Shown in pieces: positions 52,583 through 61,499 of a stretch of DNA of 64,000 nucleotides (the stretch's first letter is position 1; each line of letters begins with the position of its first letter). The notes beneath the pieces are model-generated. The model was not told where the DNA came from, searched no databases, and worked only from the letters and a program-made list of their open reading frames with translations. This stretch comes from an uncultured Fodinibius sp. Lineage in GTDB: Bacteria; Bacteroidota; Rhodothermia; Balneolales; Balneolaceae. The DNA lies in assembly GCA_913057775.1 (NCBI GenBank), contig CAJXOG010000003.1, positions 248,001-312,000 on the forward strand, given 5' to 3'. The position numbers and the translations under genes were made by a program.

Positions 52583-53641
52583 TTAATTTTCTTTTAGCGA
52601 GATGGGGGATTGGTCGCTCAGGGCATTATAACCCACGGTGACAAGCCGGTCGCCGGGTTGTAGACCTTCTTCAATTAAAACCTGGTCATTGTAACCCAGT
52701 CCCATTTTAACGGGTTGTTTGCTCGCAACCCAATGGGGATTCCCTTTTTTCGCGAGGTACACAAAGGGTTCTCCATCTGGCTGCTGGACCACGTTGAGTG
52801 GAACCACAATTTCGCCCATCTTGGTAACATCGTTGATGCGCAGCTTCGCAAGCATATTAGGACGAACCATCCCATCCAGATTTGAAATGTAGACCTCTAT
52901 TGAGAACGTGCGGTTCGAAGGATCAATAACCTTGCTCACCACATCTATGGTTTTCGAAATTTGTCTATCCAAGCTTGGGAAACTAATTGTTACACTATCG
53001 GTCCGATCAACACGAGTTATGTAAGCTTCAGATAGTTCTGCAGTAACCTTTAACGCTTCTGCATTGGCAATTTGGAATGCCGGTTGAGAAGGCATGGCAG
53101 TTTCTCCTTCCTTAAGAATAACTCTGTTAACGGTGCCCCCGATGGTTGCCCGAATAGTGTAATAGTCGAACTGTTCTTGTAGCGTGGCCAGCTGATTCTC
53201 CAGGGATTGTACCTGGTTTTTGGTACGTAAAAACTCAATTTCAGAGCCTATATCTTGTTCCCGGAGATTCTTTTGCCGTTGGTAGACCGTTTGGGCAAGC
53301 TCCAACTGCGTTTTGATCTCCGCAATTTGACTTCGGGTGACTTCCCCATCTAAGGTGGCAAGAATATCCCCTTTCTCAACGACATCTCCGGCATCGACTT
53401 TCACTGATTCCACAGTGGCCGTTGTTTTAGGGGATATCATAATTGTCTTGTCCGAATTCACAGTCCCCTGTATATCCAAAAAGTGCTGAAATGTTGTTTG
53501 TGTGATGTCCTTGGTAAAAACAGGCACCGCATTTTTTGCAGATGCATTCTTCTGTTCGGTAGTGGTAGAATCACCGCAAGAACTTAGCAGTACAAGCAGT
53601 GATACCATCGTAATTAACTGTTTCATTTTGGTAGCTTTCAT
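52583..53641 (-). CDS. RND periplasmic adaptor (membrane fusion) lipoprotein
   Basis: A 352-residue adaptor with lipobox LLVLLSSC (Cys22). Barrel-sandwich halves are VESVKVDAGDVVEKGDILATLDGE and the matching later half YTIRATIGGTVNRVILKEGE, separated by a helical hairpin (about residues 110-150). A beta-barrel and membrane-proximal domain follow (VVPLNVVQQPDGEPFVY). It bridges the permease and the TolC-like protein. It starts two bases after the TolC stop. Confidence 0.93.
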   Translation of the reverse strand: MKATKMKQLITMVSLLVLLSSCGDSTTTEQKNASAKNAVPVFTKDITQTTFQHFLDIQGTVNSDKTIMISPKTTATVESVKVDAGDVVEKGDILATLDGEVTRSQIAEIKTQLELAQTVYQRQKNLREQDIGSEIEFLRTKNQVQSLENQLATLQEQFDYYTIRATIGGTVNRVILKEGETAMPSQPAFQIANAEALKVTAELSEAYITRVDRTDSVTISFPSLDRQISKTIDVVSKVIDPSNRTFSIEVYISNLDGMVRPNMLAKLRINDVTKMGEIVVPLNVVQQPDGEPFVYLAKKGNPHWVASKQPVKMGLGYNDQVLIEEGLQPGDRLVTVGYNALSDQSPISLKEN

Positions 53642-53643
53642 TT

Positions 53644-55188
53644 TTATTGAAGTTCGATTTTTTCTTGTAATTCTGATGGATCCTGGCTTACAAATGGGAC
53701 CTTACCGATAGCCTGATCGTACTGAGCTTTTGCTATGAGATAGCTAAATACCATTTGCGAATAGGCCAATTCCGACTCGCGCAGTTGCAATTCAGCATCA
53801 TTGAGTTCCTGCTGAGAACCCAATCCATTTTGATATCGTTTTAACGCCCGTTCATATCCTTGTTGGGCTTGATCCAGGGCTTGCCTGCGCGCCGTTGCCG
53901 TTTGAAGGGCCTCACGGATATCTCCTGTGGCCGTAACAATTTCTTTTTGTGCACCTTGTTTAGCCTGATATTCTTGTAGCTTAAGGTCTTTAAGCTGTAT
54001 CTTTGCCTGTTGGATACTGGCATCACGACTAAATCCCTGAAAAATTGGGAGGCTCACATTAAGCATTAAGGTCTGAGATCTAGCCCGGCTCTGCTCAGTT
54101 CCGAAAACATTAGGAGTGCCGGGTTCAGAGGCGGTCCATTGCAGGTTATAGGATGTAGAAATGGTAGGTAAGTATCGACTCTGCTGGGCTTTGATCTGTT
54201 TGTTCTGAAGCTTTTGCTGAACGTTCAATGCCCGAAGATCGCCTCTGAGCTGCAGGGCTTTGTTCAAGAGTAGCGAATCGGCAGCTCCCAACCGTAATTC
54301 TGTCATACTGCTGACCTTCTTGAGATCTCTGTTTTGTGGAACACTGGCCGTAGCATCTTTAATATCAAATTCCTTGAGACTTCCGGTTACGCCCAGCTCT
54401 AATCCAACAGGAACCCCCATAGCATCCAACAGGTTATTAGTCGCATCTTCAACAGCAAATTCAGCTTGCGTAATTTGGGGTTGCTGGTTGCTCACTTGTA
54501 CTTCCAACTGCTGGACAGCATATTCATCCACAAATCCTTGCTCAAGGCGCTTTCGAGTATCTGCTAAATTCTCCTTCAATCGCTGTAGCCGATCACGTTG
54601 TATCCGCAGCCGTTCTTCTGCTATAAGAACCTGGTAAAATGCTTGACGTGTCTGTGTAACAATTTGTTGTGTAGTAGCACGCAAGTTTTCTGATTGTGCC
54701 GTTTTGAACAGCTTAGAACTACTAACACCTACAAATGCCCGGCCGTTAAAAATTGTTTGCGTAGCTGTTACTCCACCTGACCAATTATTGTCTGTGCCGA
54801 AAGCTACCGGAACTAAATTATTAGGATCTCCATCAGGATTAAACACAACTTCAGGAATAAAATTTACTGGTACTTGCAGGTTTCTTGTATAGTTAGCTGA
54901 GGCCGTTATTTCGGGCAACACTTCACTCCAGGCTGTGCGAACTTGCTGGTTGGCATCTTTGATTGATAGTAAAGAACGTTTGATCTGGGTGTTATTGGCA
55001 AGTGCGATCTGTATTGCCTGTGTAATGGTAATGGATTTATTCATCCGCAGAGTATCAGAAGGGCTTTTGATATTTTGCCCGTACAACGTTGATATACTTA
55101 CGCCCATAACCAAGACAACAGATAACAAAACTGATCGAATCTGTGTGGTCCAGAAATTGTAGTTCTTGTTGGTAGTTTGTGTTGCCAT
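53644..55188 (-). CDS. TolC family outer-membrane efflux protein
   Basis: A 514-residue TolC-like protein with a signal sequence (LVMGVSISTLYGQ) and two repeats of long helices plus strands (QAIQIALANNTQIKRSLLSIKDANQQVRTAWSEVLP; later the QNGLGSQQELNDAELQLRESELAY repeat). It forms the trimeric outer-membrane duct. It follows the TetR gene by 20 bases. Confidence 0.93.
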   Translation of the reverse strand: MATQTTNKNYNFWTTQIRSVLLSVVLVMGVSISTLYGQNIKSPSDTLRMNKSITITQAIQIALANNTQIKRSLLSIKDANQQVRTAWSEVLPEITASANYTRNLQVPVNFIPEVVFNPDGDPNNLVPVAFGTDNNWSGGVTATQTIFNGRAFVGVSSSKLFKTAQSENLRATTQQIVTQTRQAFYQVLIAEERLRIQRDRLQRLKENLADTRKRLEQGFVDEYAVQQLEVQVSNQQPQITQAEFAVEDATNNLLDAMGVPVGLELGVTGSLKEFDIKDATASVPQNRDLKKVSSMTELRLGAADSLLLNKALQLRGDLRALNVQQKLQNKQIKAQQSRYLPTISTSYNLQWTASEPGTPNVFGTEQSRARSQTLMLNVSLPIFQGFSRDASIQQAKIQLKDLKLQEYQAKQGAQKEIVTATGDIREALQTATARRQALDQAQQGYERALKRYQNGLGSQQELNDAELQLRESELAYSQMVFSYLIAKAQYDQAIGKVPFVSQDPSELQEKIELQ

Positions 55189-55208
55189 ACTATTAATATT
55201 GTTATGTT

Positions 55209-55865
55209 TTAATTACTTGTTTGAATGCCTTTAATCTGTACGTCCAGAAACTGCCTGATCATGGTCTCCATATTCATCTCAAGATCCTGCAGCATTTTTT
55301 GCAGGTGATGCTGCGAGCGCACCTGGTAAAGCTGCATCATCCCGCGCATGGATCCCCAAATTTGAACGGCCAACAGTTTAGGCTCCATTTGATTGGTGAT
55401 GGAGCCATCTTGCATACCAATCTGGATAGCACGCGTTAAATACATGAGTAGCTGGCGGCCAATTTCCTCACACTCTTGAGCAGGTTCATTTTCTTCAAGT
55501 TTTTCTTCATTAATCACCGACTCGTAGTAAATGAGAGCCTTGGTGTAATTAGGATTACTCGTAATAAATGAGAGGAAACTATCTCCAAGATCTTTAACAA
55601 GTTCGATACCCTGCTGATCTTGTTGCATTACATGAAGAAAGCGATCATTCAGTTTTTGTAGTCCCTTTTTATTTATTGCAAGATAAAGCGCTTCCTTATG
55701 CGAAAAATACAAGTACAATGTACCCTTGCTGAGCTCAGCCTCCTCAGCAATTTCATCCATGGTGGCTTGCTGAAATCCTTTTCTTTCGATTACAGTCTCT
55801 GCTGCACTGATAATTTGTGTGCGGCGTCGTTGCTGTTCGCGTTTTTTTCGGTCTTCGGTACTCAT
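55209..55865 (-). CDS. TetR family regulator
   Basis: A 218-residue TetR repressor. The helix-turn-helix is AAETVIERKGFQQATMDEIAEEAELSKGTLYLYFSHKEALYLAI; the rest is a helical ligand-binding domain. It is the first gene of the efflux operon and probably represses it. A shared-core palindrome lies in the intergenic region upstream (56018-56037), divergent to the patatin gene; the source of that site's regulator is open. Confidence 0.93.
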   Translation of the reverse strand: MSTEDRKKREQQRRRTQIISAAETVIERKGFQQATMDEIAEEAELSKGTLYLYFSHKEALYLAINKKGLQKLNDRFLHVMQQDQQGIELVKDLGDSFLSFITSNPNYTKALIYYESVINEEKLEENEPAQECEEIGRQLLMYLTRAIQIGMQDGSITNQMEPKLLAVQIWGSMRGMMQLYQVRSQHHLQKMLQDLEMNMETMIRQFLDVQIKGIQTSN

Positions 55866-56017
55866 TTATGACCTTTGGTTATTTATTACCTGCTTTTCTA
55901 AAGCGATTTAACATGCCTTTAAACAACAAAGGCTCACTTTCGAGACAATCCATTCCAGCTTTATATAACCTGTATGGTTATTTTACTGACTTGAATTCAT
56001 AGAGCTGTAATTTAATA

Positions 56018-56037
56018 AGTTTATTATGTATTAAACA
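56018..56037. promoter_or_regulatory. Operator palindrome, site 6
   Basis: AGTTTA-TTATGTAT-TAAACA matches the shared core at 11 of 12 positions. It lies between the TetR gene (leftward) and the patatin gene (rightward), 153 and 117 bases from the start codons. Confidence 0.55.
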
Positions 56038-56153
56038 AATTAAATTTACTATTTTGTTTCATAACGCTCCTTGCCCCATAGTTATATTAACGTTTAGCAG
56101 AAACGAGCATGGAGTAGAGGCTAAAAAGAACTCCGAATTGAGATATTCATTCT

Positions 56154-58370
56154 ATGTTACACTACCGAATAATGCCTTTTGCCTTTGTTCTGAGTTGTTG
56201 TCTGTTTTTCGGCATGATTTCACATATTCAGGCCCAGGAAATACAAAATGAGGATCAAAAACCAGTTAAAATTGGTCTTGCGCTTAGTGGTGGTGGTGCC
56301 AAAGGTTTTGCCCATATTGGTGTGCTAAAAGTGTTGGAAAAAGCTGGCATTGTAGTAGATGTCGTATCCGGCACGAGTATGGGCGCGGTGATAGGCGGAC
56401 TCTACTCCATCGGTTACACCCCGGCCCAGCTCGAAGATATTGCCCTGAACAATGACTGGAATGAGCTTTTCAATGAATCCCCGTCTCGGAGATTCCAATC
56501 CATGATTCAAAAAGTGCAGAATAACAGGCTAATCCTGTCTGTTCCATACCGCAATGGTAATATAGGTTTACCCCGTGGGCTGATTGATGGGCAGAAAATT
56601 GGCTTGCTTTTAAATCAGCTCACCCTTTCTTACCATAATGTAGTTGATTTCCGAGATCTACCCATTCCCTTTGCCTGCGTAGCCACCAATCTAAATACAG
56701 GCGAAGGGGTCCGCCTTGAAAGCGGCTACCTGCCCGAAGCCATCCGCGCAAGCATTGCCATCCCCAGTATATTTCAACCGGTTACCATAGACAGTACGAT
56801 TTATATTGACGGTGGCATAGCACGCAATATTCCGGCGTCCGATGCCCGCGCACTTGGAGCCAATTTTGTTATTTCTTCGGATGTAGGAGAACCCATTGAA
56901 CCGGCAGACAGTTTACATACGTTTGTTGATGTTTTGATACAGTCGGTCGGTTTTGGCAGAAAAAAATCGGATAAAGAACAGATAAGGGAAACAGATTTAT
57001 TGATTCAGCCTGACATATCGAACTATTCCACTTTTGATTTTGATAAAGCGGCAGAATTAATTGAAATCGGAGAAGAGGCGGCAAGGAAAATGCTTTCCCG
57101 CTTGCAAGCCCTGGGAGATTCCAGGTCCAAATCCACTAAAAAATCATTTTCGGAAGTACAGGACAGTATCGTAATCAGTAAAATTAATATAGAGGGTGCT
57201 AATGATTATTTGAGAAAGAGCCTCAAAACGTCTCTGACTATCAAAGAATCGGAAAGCCTGTCCGTCAGAAAACTGTCAGAGGAGATGGAAAAAATATATA
57301 GTTCGGGTCATATTGATAGTCTCAGCTACCGTGTTTCGCCCGATCCACATGCTAGCGGATCTATCTTGACGATCCGCATTTCGGCAGCCAAGTCCAATAC
57401 AATCGGTTTCGGGGCACGCTACGACAGCCAATATAAAGCTTCGCTTCTGTTTAACGGGTCCTTCAACAAAATATTTACAGAGGGAGATGCACTCGTGACT
57501 GACCTGCGGCTTGGAGAACAGCTTCAGTTGCGGACCAGCTATGCTCTGCCTTACACCCTTTATCCCGAATCCGGATTAAACGTGCAGGCCCAGGCCATCA
57601 GAACAACGGTAGATATTTTTCAAGAAAACAAGATTATTTCATCTATAAATGTGGAATCGATTACTCTGGACGTTCAAACTGGCGTTGAGCTCTTTCGGAA
57701 TGTTGCTATTGCCACGGGAATCCATACGGAAGTCTATAATATCAATCAGGCTATTGGCGAAGTATTTTTATTTGATAATGTAGATGGATTGTTGACCACC
57801 CAATTTTTTCTTTATGGCGATTCGTTTGATCGTGCCTACTTCCCTTCGAAAGGAAATAAGCTGCTCATCAGGTCTGAATTTTCAGATACCCGGTGGGGCA
57901 GCGGCCTCACGTTTGCACAACATATTGGTAACTGGGAATTCCGCTTGCCTTTGACTCCGGATGTGTCTCTGCTATCTCGGTTAACGGCAGGGCGAACCTT
58001 TGCGGGTGAGCAAGTTCTGCCGCTTCATTATCAATTTTACAGCGGCGGAGCGATTCCCATTTCCATTTTCGCGGAACGGCAATATCCCCTTTTGGGCTAT
58101 GAGGTCCAGGAACTCAGGGGCGACAATCTCCGGGCTGTAGAAACAGGCGTGCAGTTCCAAATCCGAAAGAATGCCTTTCTGCAGCTTAAATGGAATGCCG
58201 CAAGTGTAAGTGATGATTGGGAGTGGGCGATCGCATCATCTGATTTTAAGTCGGGAATTGGAGTCTCAGCGGGAGGTAAGACTTTAATTGGACCAATTGA
58301 ATTGACGGTTATGACCCAAGATTTTGGTGGTCCTTATGCACTGAGGATCAACGTTGGTCACACGTTTTAG
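56154..58370 (+). CDS. Patatin-like phospholipase fused to an outer-membrane barrel
   Basis: A 738-residue protein with a signal peptide (ends near IQAQE). The patatin catalytic features are complete: oxyanion loop ALSGGGAKGFAHIGVL (about 44-58), nucleophile Ser75 in SGTSMG, and Asp219 in YIDGGIARNIP. After a POTRA-like segment (about residues 340-420) the C-terminal half is an Omp85-type barrel (IGFGARYDSQYKASL at the start, ending RINVGHTF). The layout is that of type Vd autotransporter-like patatins such as PlpD, which hydrolyse lipids at or beyond the cell surface. It is divergent from the TetR-efflux operon. Confidence 0.9.
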   Translation: MLHYRIMPFAFVLSCCLFFGMISHIQAQEIQNEDQKPVKIGLALSGGGAKGFAHIGVLKVLEKAGIVVDVVSGTSMGAVIGGLYSIGYTPAQLEDIALNNDWNELFNESPSRRFQSMIQKVQNNRLILSVPYRNGNIGLPRGLIDGQKIGLLLNQLTLSYHNVVDFRDLPIPFACVATNLNTGEGVRLESGYLPEAIRASIAIPSIFQPVTIDSTIYIDGGIARNIPASDARALGANFVISSDVGEPIEPADSLHTFVDVLIQSVGFGRKKSDKEQIRETDLLIQPDISNYSTFDFDKAAELIEIGEEAARKMLSRLQALGDSRSKSTKKSFSEVQDSIVISKINIEGANDYLRKSLKTSLTIKESESLSVRKLSEEMEKIYSSGHIDSLSYRVSPDPHASGSILTIRISAAKSNTIGFGARYDSQYKASLLFNGSFNKIFTEGDALVTDLRLGEQLQLRTSYALPYTLYPESGLNVQAQAIRTTVDIFQENKIISSINVESITLDVQTGVELFRNVAIATGIHTEVYNINQAIGEVFLFDNVDGLLTTQFFLYGDSFDRAYFPSKGNKLLIRSEFSDTRWGSGLTFAQHIGNWEFRLPLTPDVSLLSRLTAGRTFAGEQVLPLHYQFYSGGAIPISIFAERQYPLLGYEVQELRGDNLRAVETGVQFQIRKNAFLQLKWNAASVSDDWEWAIASSDFKSGIGVSAGGKTLIGPIELTVMTQDFGGPYALRINVGHTF

Positions 58371-58476
58371 TAAACTCTCTTTATACATTTGATCCTTTAT
58401 TAAAACTGACTTCTTAATCCGGAAAGCAGGTTTGTTAATATTCATTCAATGACTAGCTTTAAGTTTTAGCATATAG

Positions 58477-58524
58477 TACTTCCCAATATTATACCCAATT
58501 GGGAAGGTATAAAACTGGGAAGTA
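58477..58524. repeat. Three-arm inverted repeat
   Basis: CTTCCCAAT (58479-58487) pairs perfectly with ATTGGGAAG (58498-58506), while TACTTCCCA (58477-58485) pairs perfectly with TGGGAAGTA (58516-58524). It lies at the junction between the patatin gene and the viral-like region and could be a terminator-like structure, a protein site or an element end. Confidence 0.5.
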
Positions 58525-58543
58525 AAGCATCCATTTTTTAACC

Positions 58544-58903
58544 CTAAGAAATTCTTAGAATTTTTTTGAAAAAACCACCAACGCGAATTAATATTCGCCC
58601 CCCGAATTGATCAATTAAATTTCGTAATTCATTGATCAATAGATCTAGCAATCGCTCACGTTCTCTTGCAGAAAGCTTGCTACCCTCCTCACTTTTAGGA
58701 TCGGAATATTGGACATACAAGCGAAGAATGTCTTGGGCTTTTTCAAATAGACCACGGATTTGAACCGAGGCTGACAGTGCAATTATACCAAGAATAACCA
58801 CCCCAATTTCGGCCAAGTTATTTGGAGCCATTAGGCCTGATAGCCAATCTGTGCTTAGTAGAACTATTGTGGAAATGAATAAGAAAGATAGTATTGTAAT
58901 CAT
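58544..58903 (-). CDS. Small membrane protein of the viral-like region
   Basis: A 119-residue unrecognised protein with an N-terminal hydrophobic segment, a second one at 30-50 and a long charged helix (LSARERERLLDLLINELRNL). It overlaps the upstream gene by four bases (ATGA). It could be a holin or structural membrane protein. Confidence 0.65.
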   Translation of the reverse strand: MITILSFLFISTIVLLSTDWLSGLMAPNNLAEIGVVILGIIALSASVQIRGLFEKAQDILRLYVQYSDPKSEEGSKLSARERERLLDLLINELRNLIDQFGGRILIRVGGFFKKILRIS

Positions 58904-59355
58904 CGTTTTTTCTTTGATTTATGGGGTTTGTATTGGGAAATATCTTTGGCTTCGATTTTGAGATCAGAGTAGTCATCATCAAACAAGGAGTTTCTGTAAT
59001 CTTGATTCTTCTGAATTTGCTTAAGCCATTTCGAACCTAAAACCTTAGCTTGTTGGTCGGATAACCCTTCTCCTTTTCCTTTTAACAGGTCATCGACAGG
59101 ATTGATCTGCGTGGCTCCCGATGATATAGCGATCATTCCGTATAGATATCCGATTATCTCCAGGATGGAGAGAATGAGCAGTAGGGTGGTATCAATTCCG
59201 GATGCAGACAACCGGCCGGTAGACAAGAGACCAGAAATAGTCAGGCTAGCGATGCCACTTTTTACGATTCCCTTTCCCTTTTCAGGGGTTTTGCTTTTGT
59301 AAAGTCCAATTAAGGTGGGAACTGCTTTAATGATCGGCGATAGAATCTTTAGCAT
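58900..59355 (-). CDS. Small membrane protein of the viral-like region
   Basis: A 151-residue unrecognised protein with hydrophobic segments near 35-50 and 58-80 and a basic tail (HKSKKKR). Two membrane helices and a charged end would fit a holin-like role; this is inference. It overlaps its upstream neighbour by 29 bases. Confidence 0.65.
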   Translation of the reverse strand: MLKILSPIIKAVPTLIGLYKSKTPEKGKGIVKSGIASLTISGLLSTGRLSASGIDTTLLLILSILEIIGYLYGMIAISSGATQINPVDDLLKGKGEGLSDQQAKVLGSKWLKQIQKNQDYRNSLFDDDYSDLKIEAKDISQYKPHKSKKKR

Positions 59356-59686
59356 CAGTAGTGTCCTCTTTGGTTAGGGGTTTTAATCGATTGAGTCGAC
59401 GAGGGATGATTTCAAATTCAATGGATCGAATTCGCTGGTTATGATCGTCAAAGCGTCCGTCCGTTCGCTGGACATGGGCTTCCAGGCTCTTTTCCAATTT
59501 GCTTAGGTTGTCAGCCTGGACTTTTACTTTCTCGCTGATGCCAATCATAAGCTCATACCATTTCTTTATTTCAGCGGTCTGGTTATTGATGGAATCGTAG
59601 ATGCCGGTCAGAAACAAGCAAATAATCGTGGTGACGATCAGCTCCTTGTACTTTTGGAAAAACCCATTGGTTTGTGAGTTGCTCAT
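59327..59686 (-). CDS. Membrane-anchored coiled-coil protein
   Basis: A 119-residue protein with one membrane segment (VTTIICLFLTGIYD) followed by a coiled coil (KVQADNLSKLEKSLEAHVQR). Small anchored coiled-coil proteins like this accompany phage lysis genes. It overlaps the peptidase gene by four bases. Confidence 0.65.
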   Translation of the reverse strand: MSNSQTNGFFQKYKELIVTTIICLFLTGIYDSINNQTAEIKKWYELMIGISEKVKVQADNLSKLEKSLEAHVQRTDGRFDDHNQRIRSIEFEIIPRRLNRLKPLTKEDTTDAKDSIADH

Positions 59687-60216
59687 GGCCCGTACCTCTT
59701 TATCGCTTCATCCAGCGTTATGGATTGCTTGTTTGATTTGCAGTAAAAGTGGCCACTGGAAAGCGACTGGTAATAATACTGTCCATTGATTCGCAGCCAC
59801 CGTAACGGGCGACGGGACCGCCCGTTTCCTGCCCACCCGTCTACGTGCAAACCGATAGCCGGTACGTTGTTACGTTCTTTGTTGGTGTAGGTCCAATCAA
59901 AGTACAAGCCTACGCCGTTAAATCCCCAAGTAGTAGCGAGAAGCCAGTGCCGGAGAGCAGATGGTTGACTCGTAAGCCACTGGTCAAACAGCAGGACATC
60001 AAAGGCAAGACCACGCCCGTGGGACTTCGGATCTCCTTTACGCCAAGCCGAGGAAATAAGGATGGAGATGCCGTGCCACTGGCGCCAAGCTAGAAAAGAC
60101 CGTAAAAAGCCTATGTCCATGCGATGGATGGTGCCGGGACCTTGTACTTCGAATTCGGAGATAGAAAAGTGATTGCCATAACTGTCGAGGAGGGCTAAGT
60201 AATCATTTCTGTTCAT
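59683..60216 (-). CDS. M15-type peptidase, probable endolysin
   Basis: A 177-residue protein with the zinc residues of the M15 fold: His66 and Asp73 in KSHGRGLAFDVL and His124 in IGLHVDGWAG. Such enzymes cut D-amino-acid bonds in peptidoglycan. No signal peptide is present, so export would need a holin. The flanking genes encode small membrane proteins, which fits a lysis module. Confidence 0.75.
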   Translation of the reverse strand: MNRNDYLALLDSYGNHFSISEFEVQGPGTIHRMDIGFLRSFLAWRQWHGISILISSAWRKGDPKSHGRGLAFDVLLFDQWLTSQPSALRHWLLATTWGFNGVGLYFDWTYTNKERNNVPAIGLHVDGWAGNGRSRRPLRWLRINGQYYYQSLSSGHFYCKSNKQSITLDEAIKRYGP

Positions 60217-60217
60217 G

Positions 60218-60466
60218 TTAGTTTCCTCTTGTGGCTATGGTGAGAAGGAGAATGAGCGCAGCTGCTCCGGCTATTTTATAGCTGGTCGGTATTTCGCCGT
60301 TGATGTATTTTTTGGCTTCGCTGATAAGATCTTTCTGGGTTTCAGGAGCCTTAGCTTCTCCGAGTCCCGCGCTGCAGCCGCAATCGGGCTGGGTGACAGT
60401 TGCCCCGCCCGAAAGTCCATTGCCGGCGCATCCACAGGGGTGTTCGTTTACAAAAGAGGTTTCCAT
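60218..60466 (-). CDS. Small Gly/Cys-rich protein with C-terminal membrane segment
   Basis: An 82-residue protein with a Gly- and Cys-rich front (HPCGCAGNG, then QPDCGCSAGLG) and a C-terminal hydrophobic helix (IAGAAALILLLTIA). It is unrecognised and may be a virion or membrane-associated protein. Confidence 0.6.
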   Translation of the reverse strand: METSFVNEHPCGCAGNGLSGGATVTQPDCGCSAGLGEAKAPETQKDLISEAKKYINGEIPTSYKIAGAAALILLLTIATRGN

Positions 60467-60492
60467 AGTATTTCACCTGAATGTTTGAGTTA

Positions 60493-60942
60493 TTAAAAGA
60501 GGATTTTCCAAAGAAGCAGGCTGCCTGCAATTCCACCACCAGCCAAAGCCACATGGGTTTTGTTTACCTGCATGCCGCCAATGCTAAAAGTGCCCGCTAG
60601 GATATCCTTGTGGGAATTAGGCTGCTGCTTGCTGACAGATTTGTTTGTGTTTTTAGGTTTAGAGGTCGGCTTCGACTGCTTAGTAGTGGGTTTCTTAACT
60701 GTGTTGAAATTTAGCTTGGGAGGAGCAGGTATTGGATTTTTGTCAATAACCGGCCGAGGTAAAAGAACAGGCTTTGGTTTTGGGATAGGTCGTGGCCGTA
60801 TTCGTGGTTTAATTTCCCGGCCTCGATTGCGCGGCATAGGTTCATCCAGGACCGGGCGAAGCATAGTTGGTCGCGTCGGCATTCGTCCCAATCCTTGGGC
60901 TTCATCGAGTTCTTCGTAGAGGTAACGTGATTCAGTGTTCAT
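60493..60942 (-). CDS. Pro/Lys/Arg-rich protein with C-terminal membrane segment
   Basis: A 149-residue protein with a basic, proline-rich middle (KPRIRPRPIPKPKPVLLPRP) and a hydrophobic end (LAGGGIAGSLLLWKILF). It overlaps the transglycosylase gene by four bases. It could be a membrane-anchored structural or spike-associated protein of a virus; there is no known family. Confidence 0.6.
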   Translation of the reverse strand: MNTESRYLYEELDEAQGLGRMPTRPTMLRPVLDEPMPRNRGREIKPRIRPRPIPKPKPVLLPRPVIDKNPIPAPPKLNFNTVKKPTTKQSKPTSKPKNTNKSVSKQQPNSHKDILAGTFSIGGMQVNKTHVALAGGGIAGSLLLWKILF

Positions 60943-61499
60943 GGGCGTTGGGTGGTCATATAGTTATAAGTTGCAAAGGCTATAGCGGCCATAGGAAGGA
61001 CGTATATGGACAAGCTAGTTGCTGTGGAGAGACCGATGAGCTGGCCGATGAGCTGTTTACGCCCCAGCACATCTTGGCTGTAATCCCGGCCGGTAGTAAC
61101 GGAATCTGGTGGTAAGCCCGCGTAAATAGCAGTTTGTACTCTGTTTGGGCCGGCGTTATAGGCGGCAACGGCTTGGGCAGTATTTCCGTTGAACTGCCTG
61201 AGCAGTTTGGCCAGATACTCAGTGCCATAATCAATATTGGCTTGGTGGTCAAAGGGGCTGTGATTCTCGGTAAACCCGGGATGATATCGCCGGTCAATCT
61301 GCATGATTCCGATGCCATTGCCCCAGTCTCCAGTGCCATCAGCTGACAGGGCCAGTCCCATGCGACTCTCTCGGGAAGCCACAGCCAGTAGCAGTGCCAG
61401 GGGCACGCCGTATCGCCTGGAGGCATCAGCGAAATATCCCATGAGGCCACGAATCCGGACGTAGGTAAGCTCGGCCGATATCGAAAAAGAACTGGTCAT
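60939..61499 (-). CDS. Lytic transglycosylase with C-terminal membrane segment
   Basis: A 186-residue SLT-type transglycosylase. The catalytic glutamate is Glu44 in AVASRESRMGLA, followed by GIGIMQIDRRYHPG and VAAYNAGPNRVQTAI. It cleaves the peptidoglycan glycan chain. The end is hydrophobic (IYVLPMAAIAFATYN), so it is membrane-anchored, as in PRD1-like viruses whose entry enzyme is a membrane-bound transglycosylase. It abuts the 496-codon virion-like gene. Confidence 0.85.
   Translation of the reverse strand: MTSSFSISAELTYVRIRGLMGYFADASRRYGVPLALLLAVASRESRMGLALSADGTGDWGNGIGIMQIDRRYHPGFTENHSPFDHQANIDYGTEYLAKLLRQFNGNTAQAVAAYNAGPNRVQTAIYAGLPPDSVTTGRDYSQDVLGRKQLIGQLIGLSTATSLSIYVLPMAAIAFATYNYMTTQRP

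Noticed and set aside
58477-58524. CRISPR-like repeat
   Set aside because: Only three arms, no regular spacers and no cas genes.
59102-60093. Plus-strand frames in the viral-like region
   Set aside because: They are shadows of closely packed minus-strand genes that carry enzyme motifs and coupled start/stop codons.
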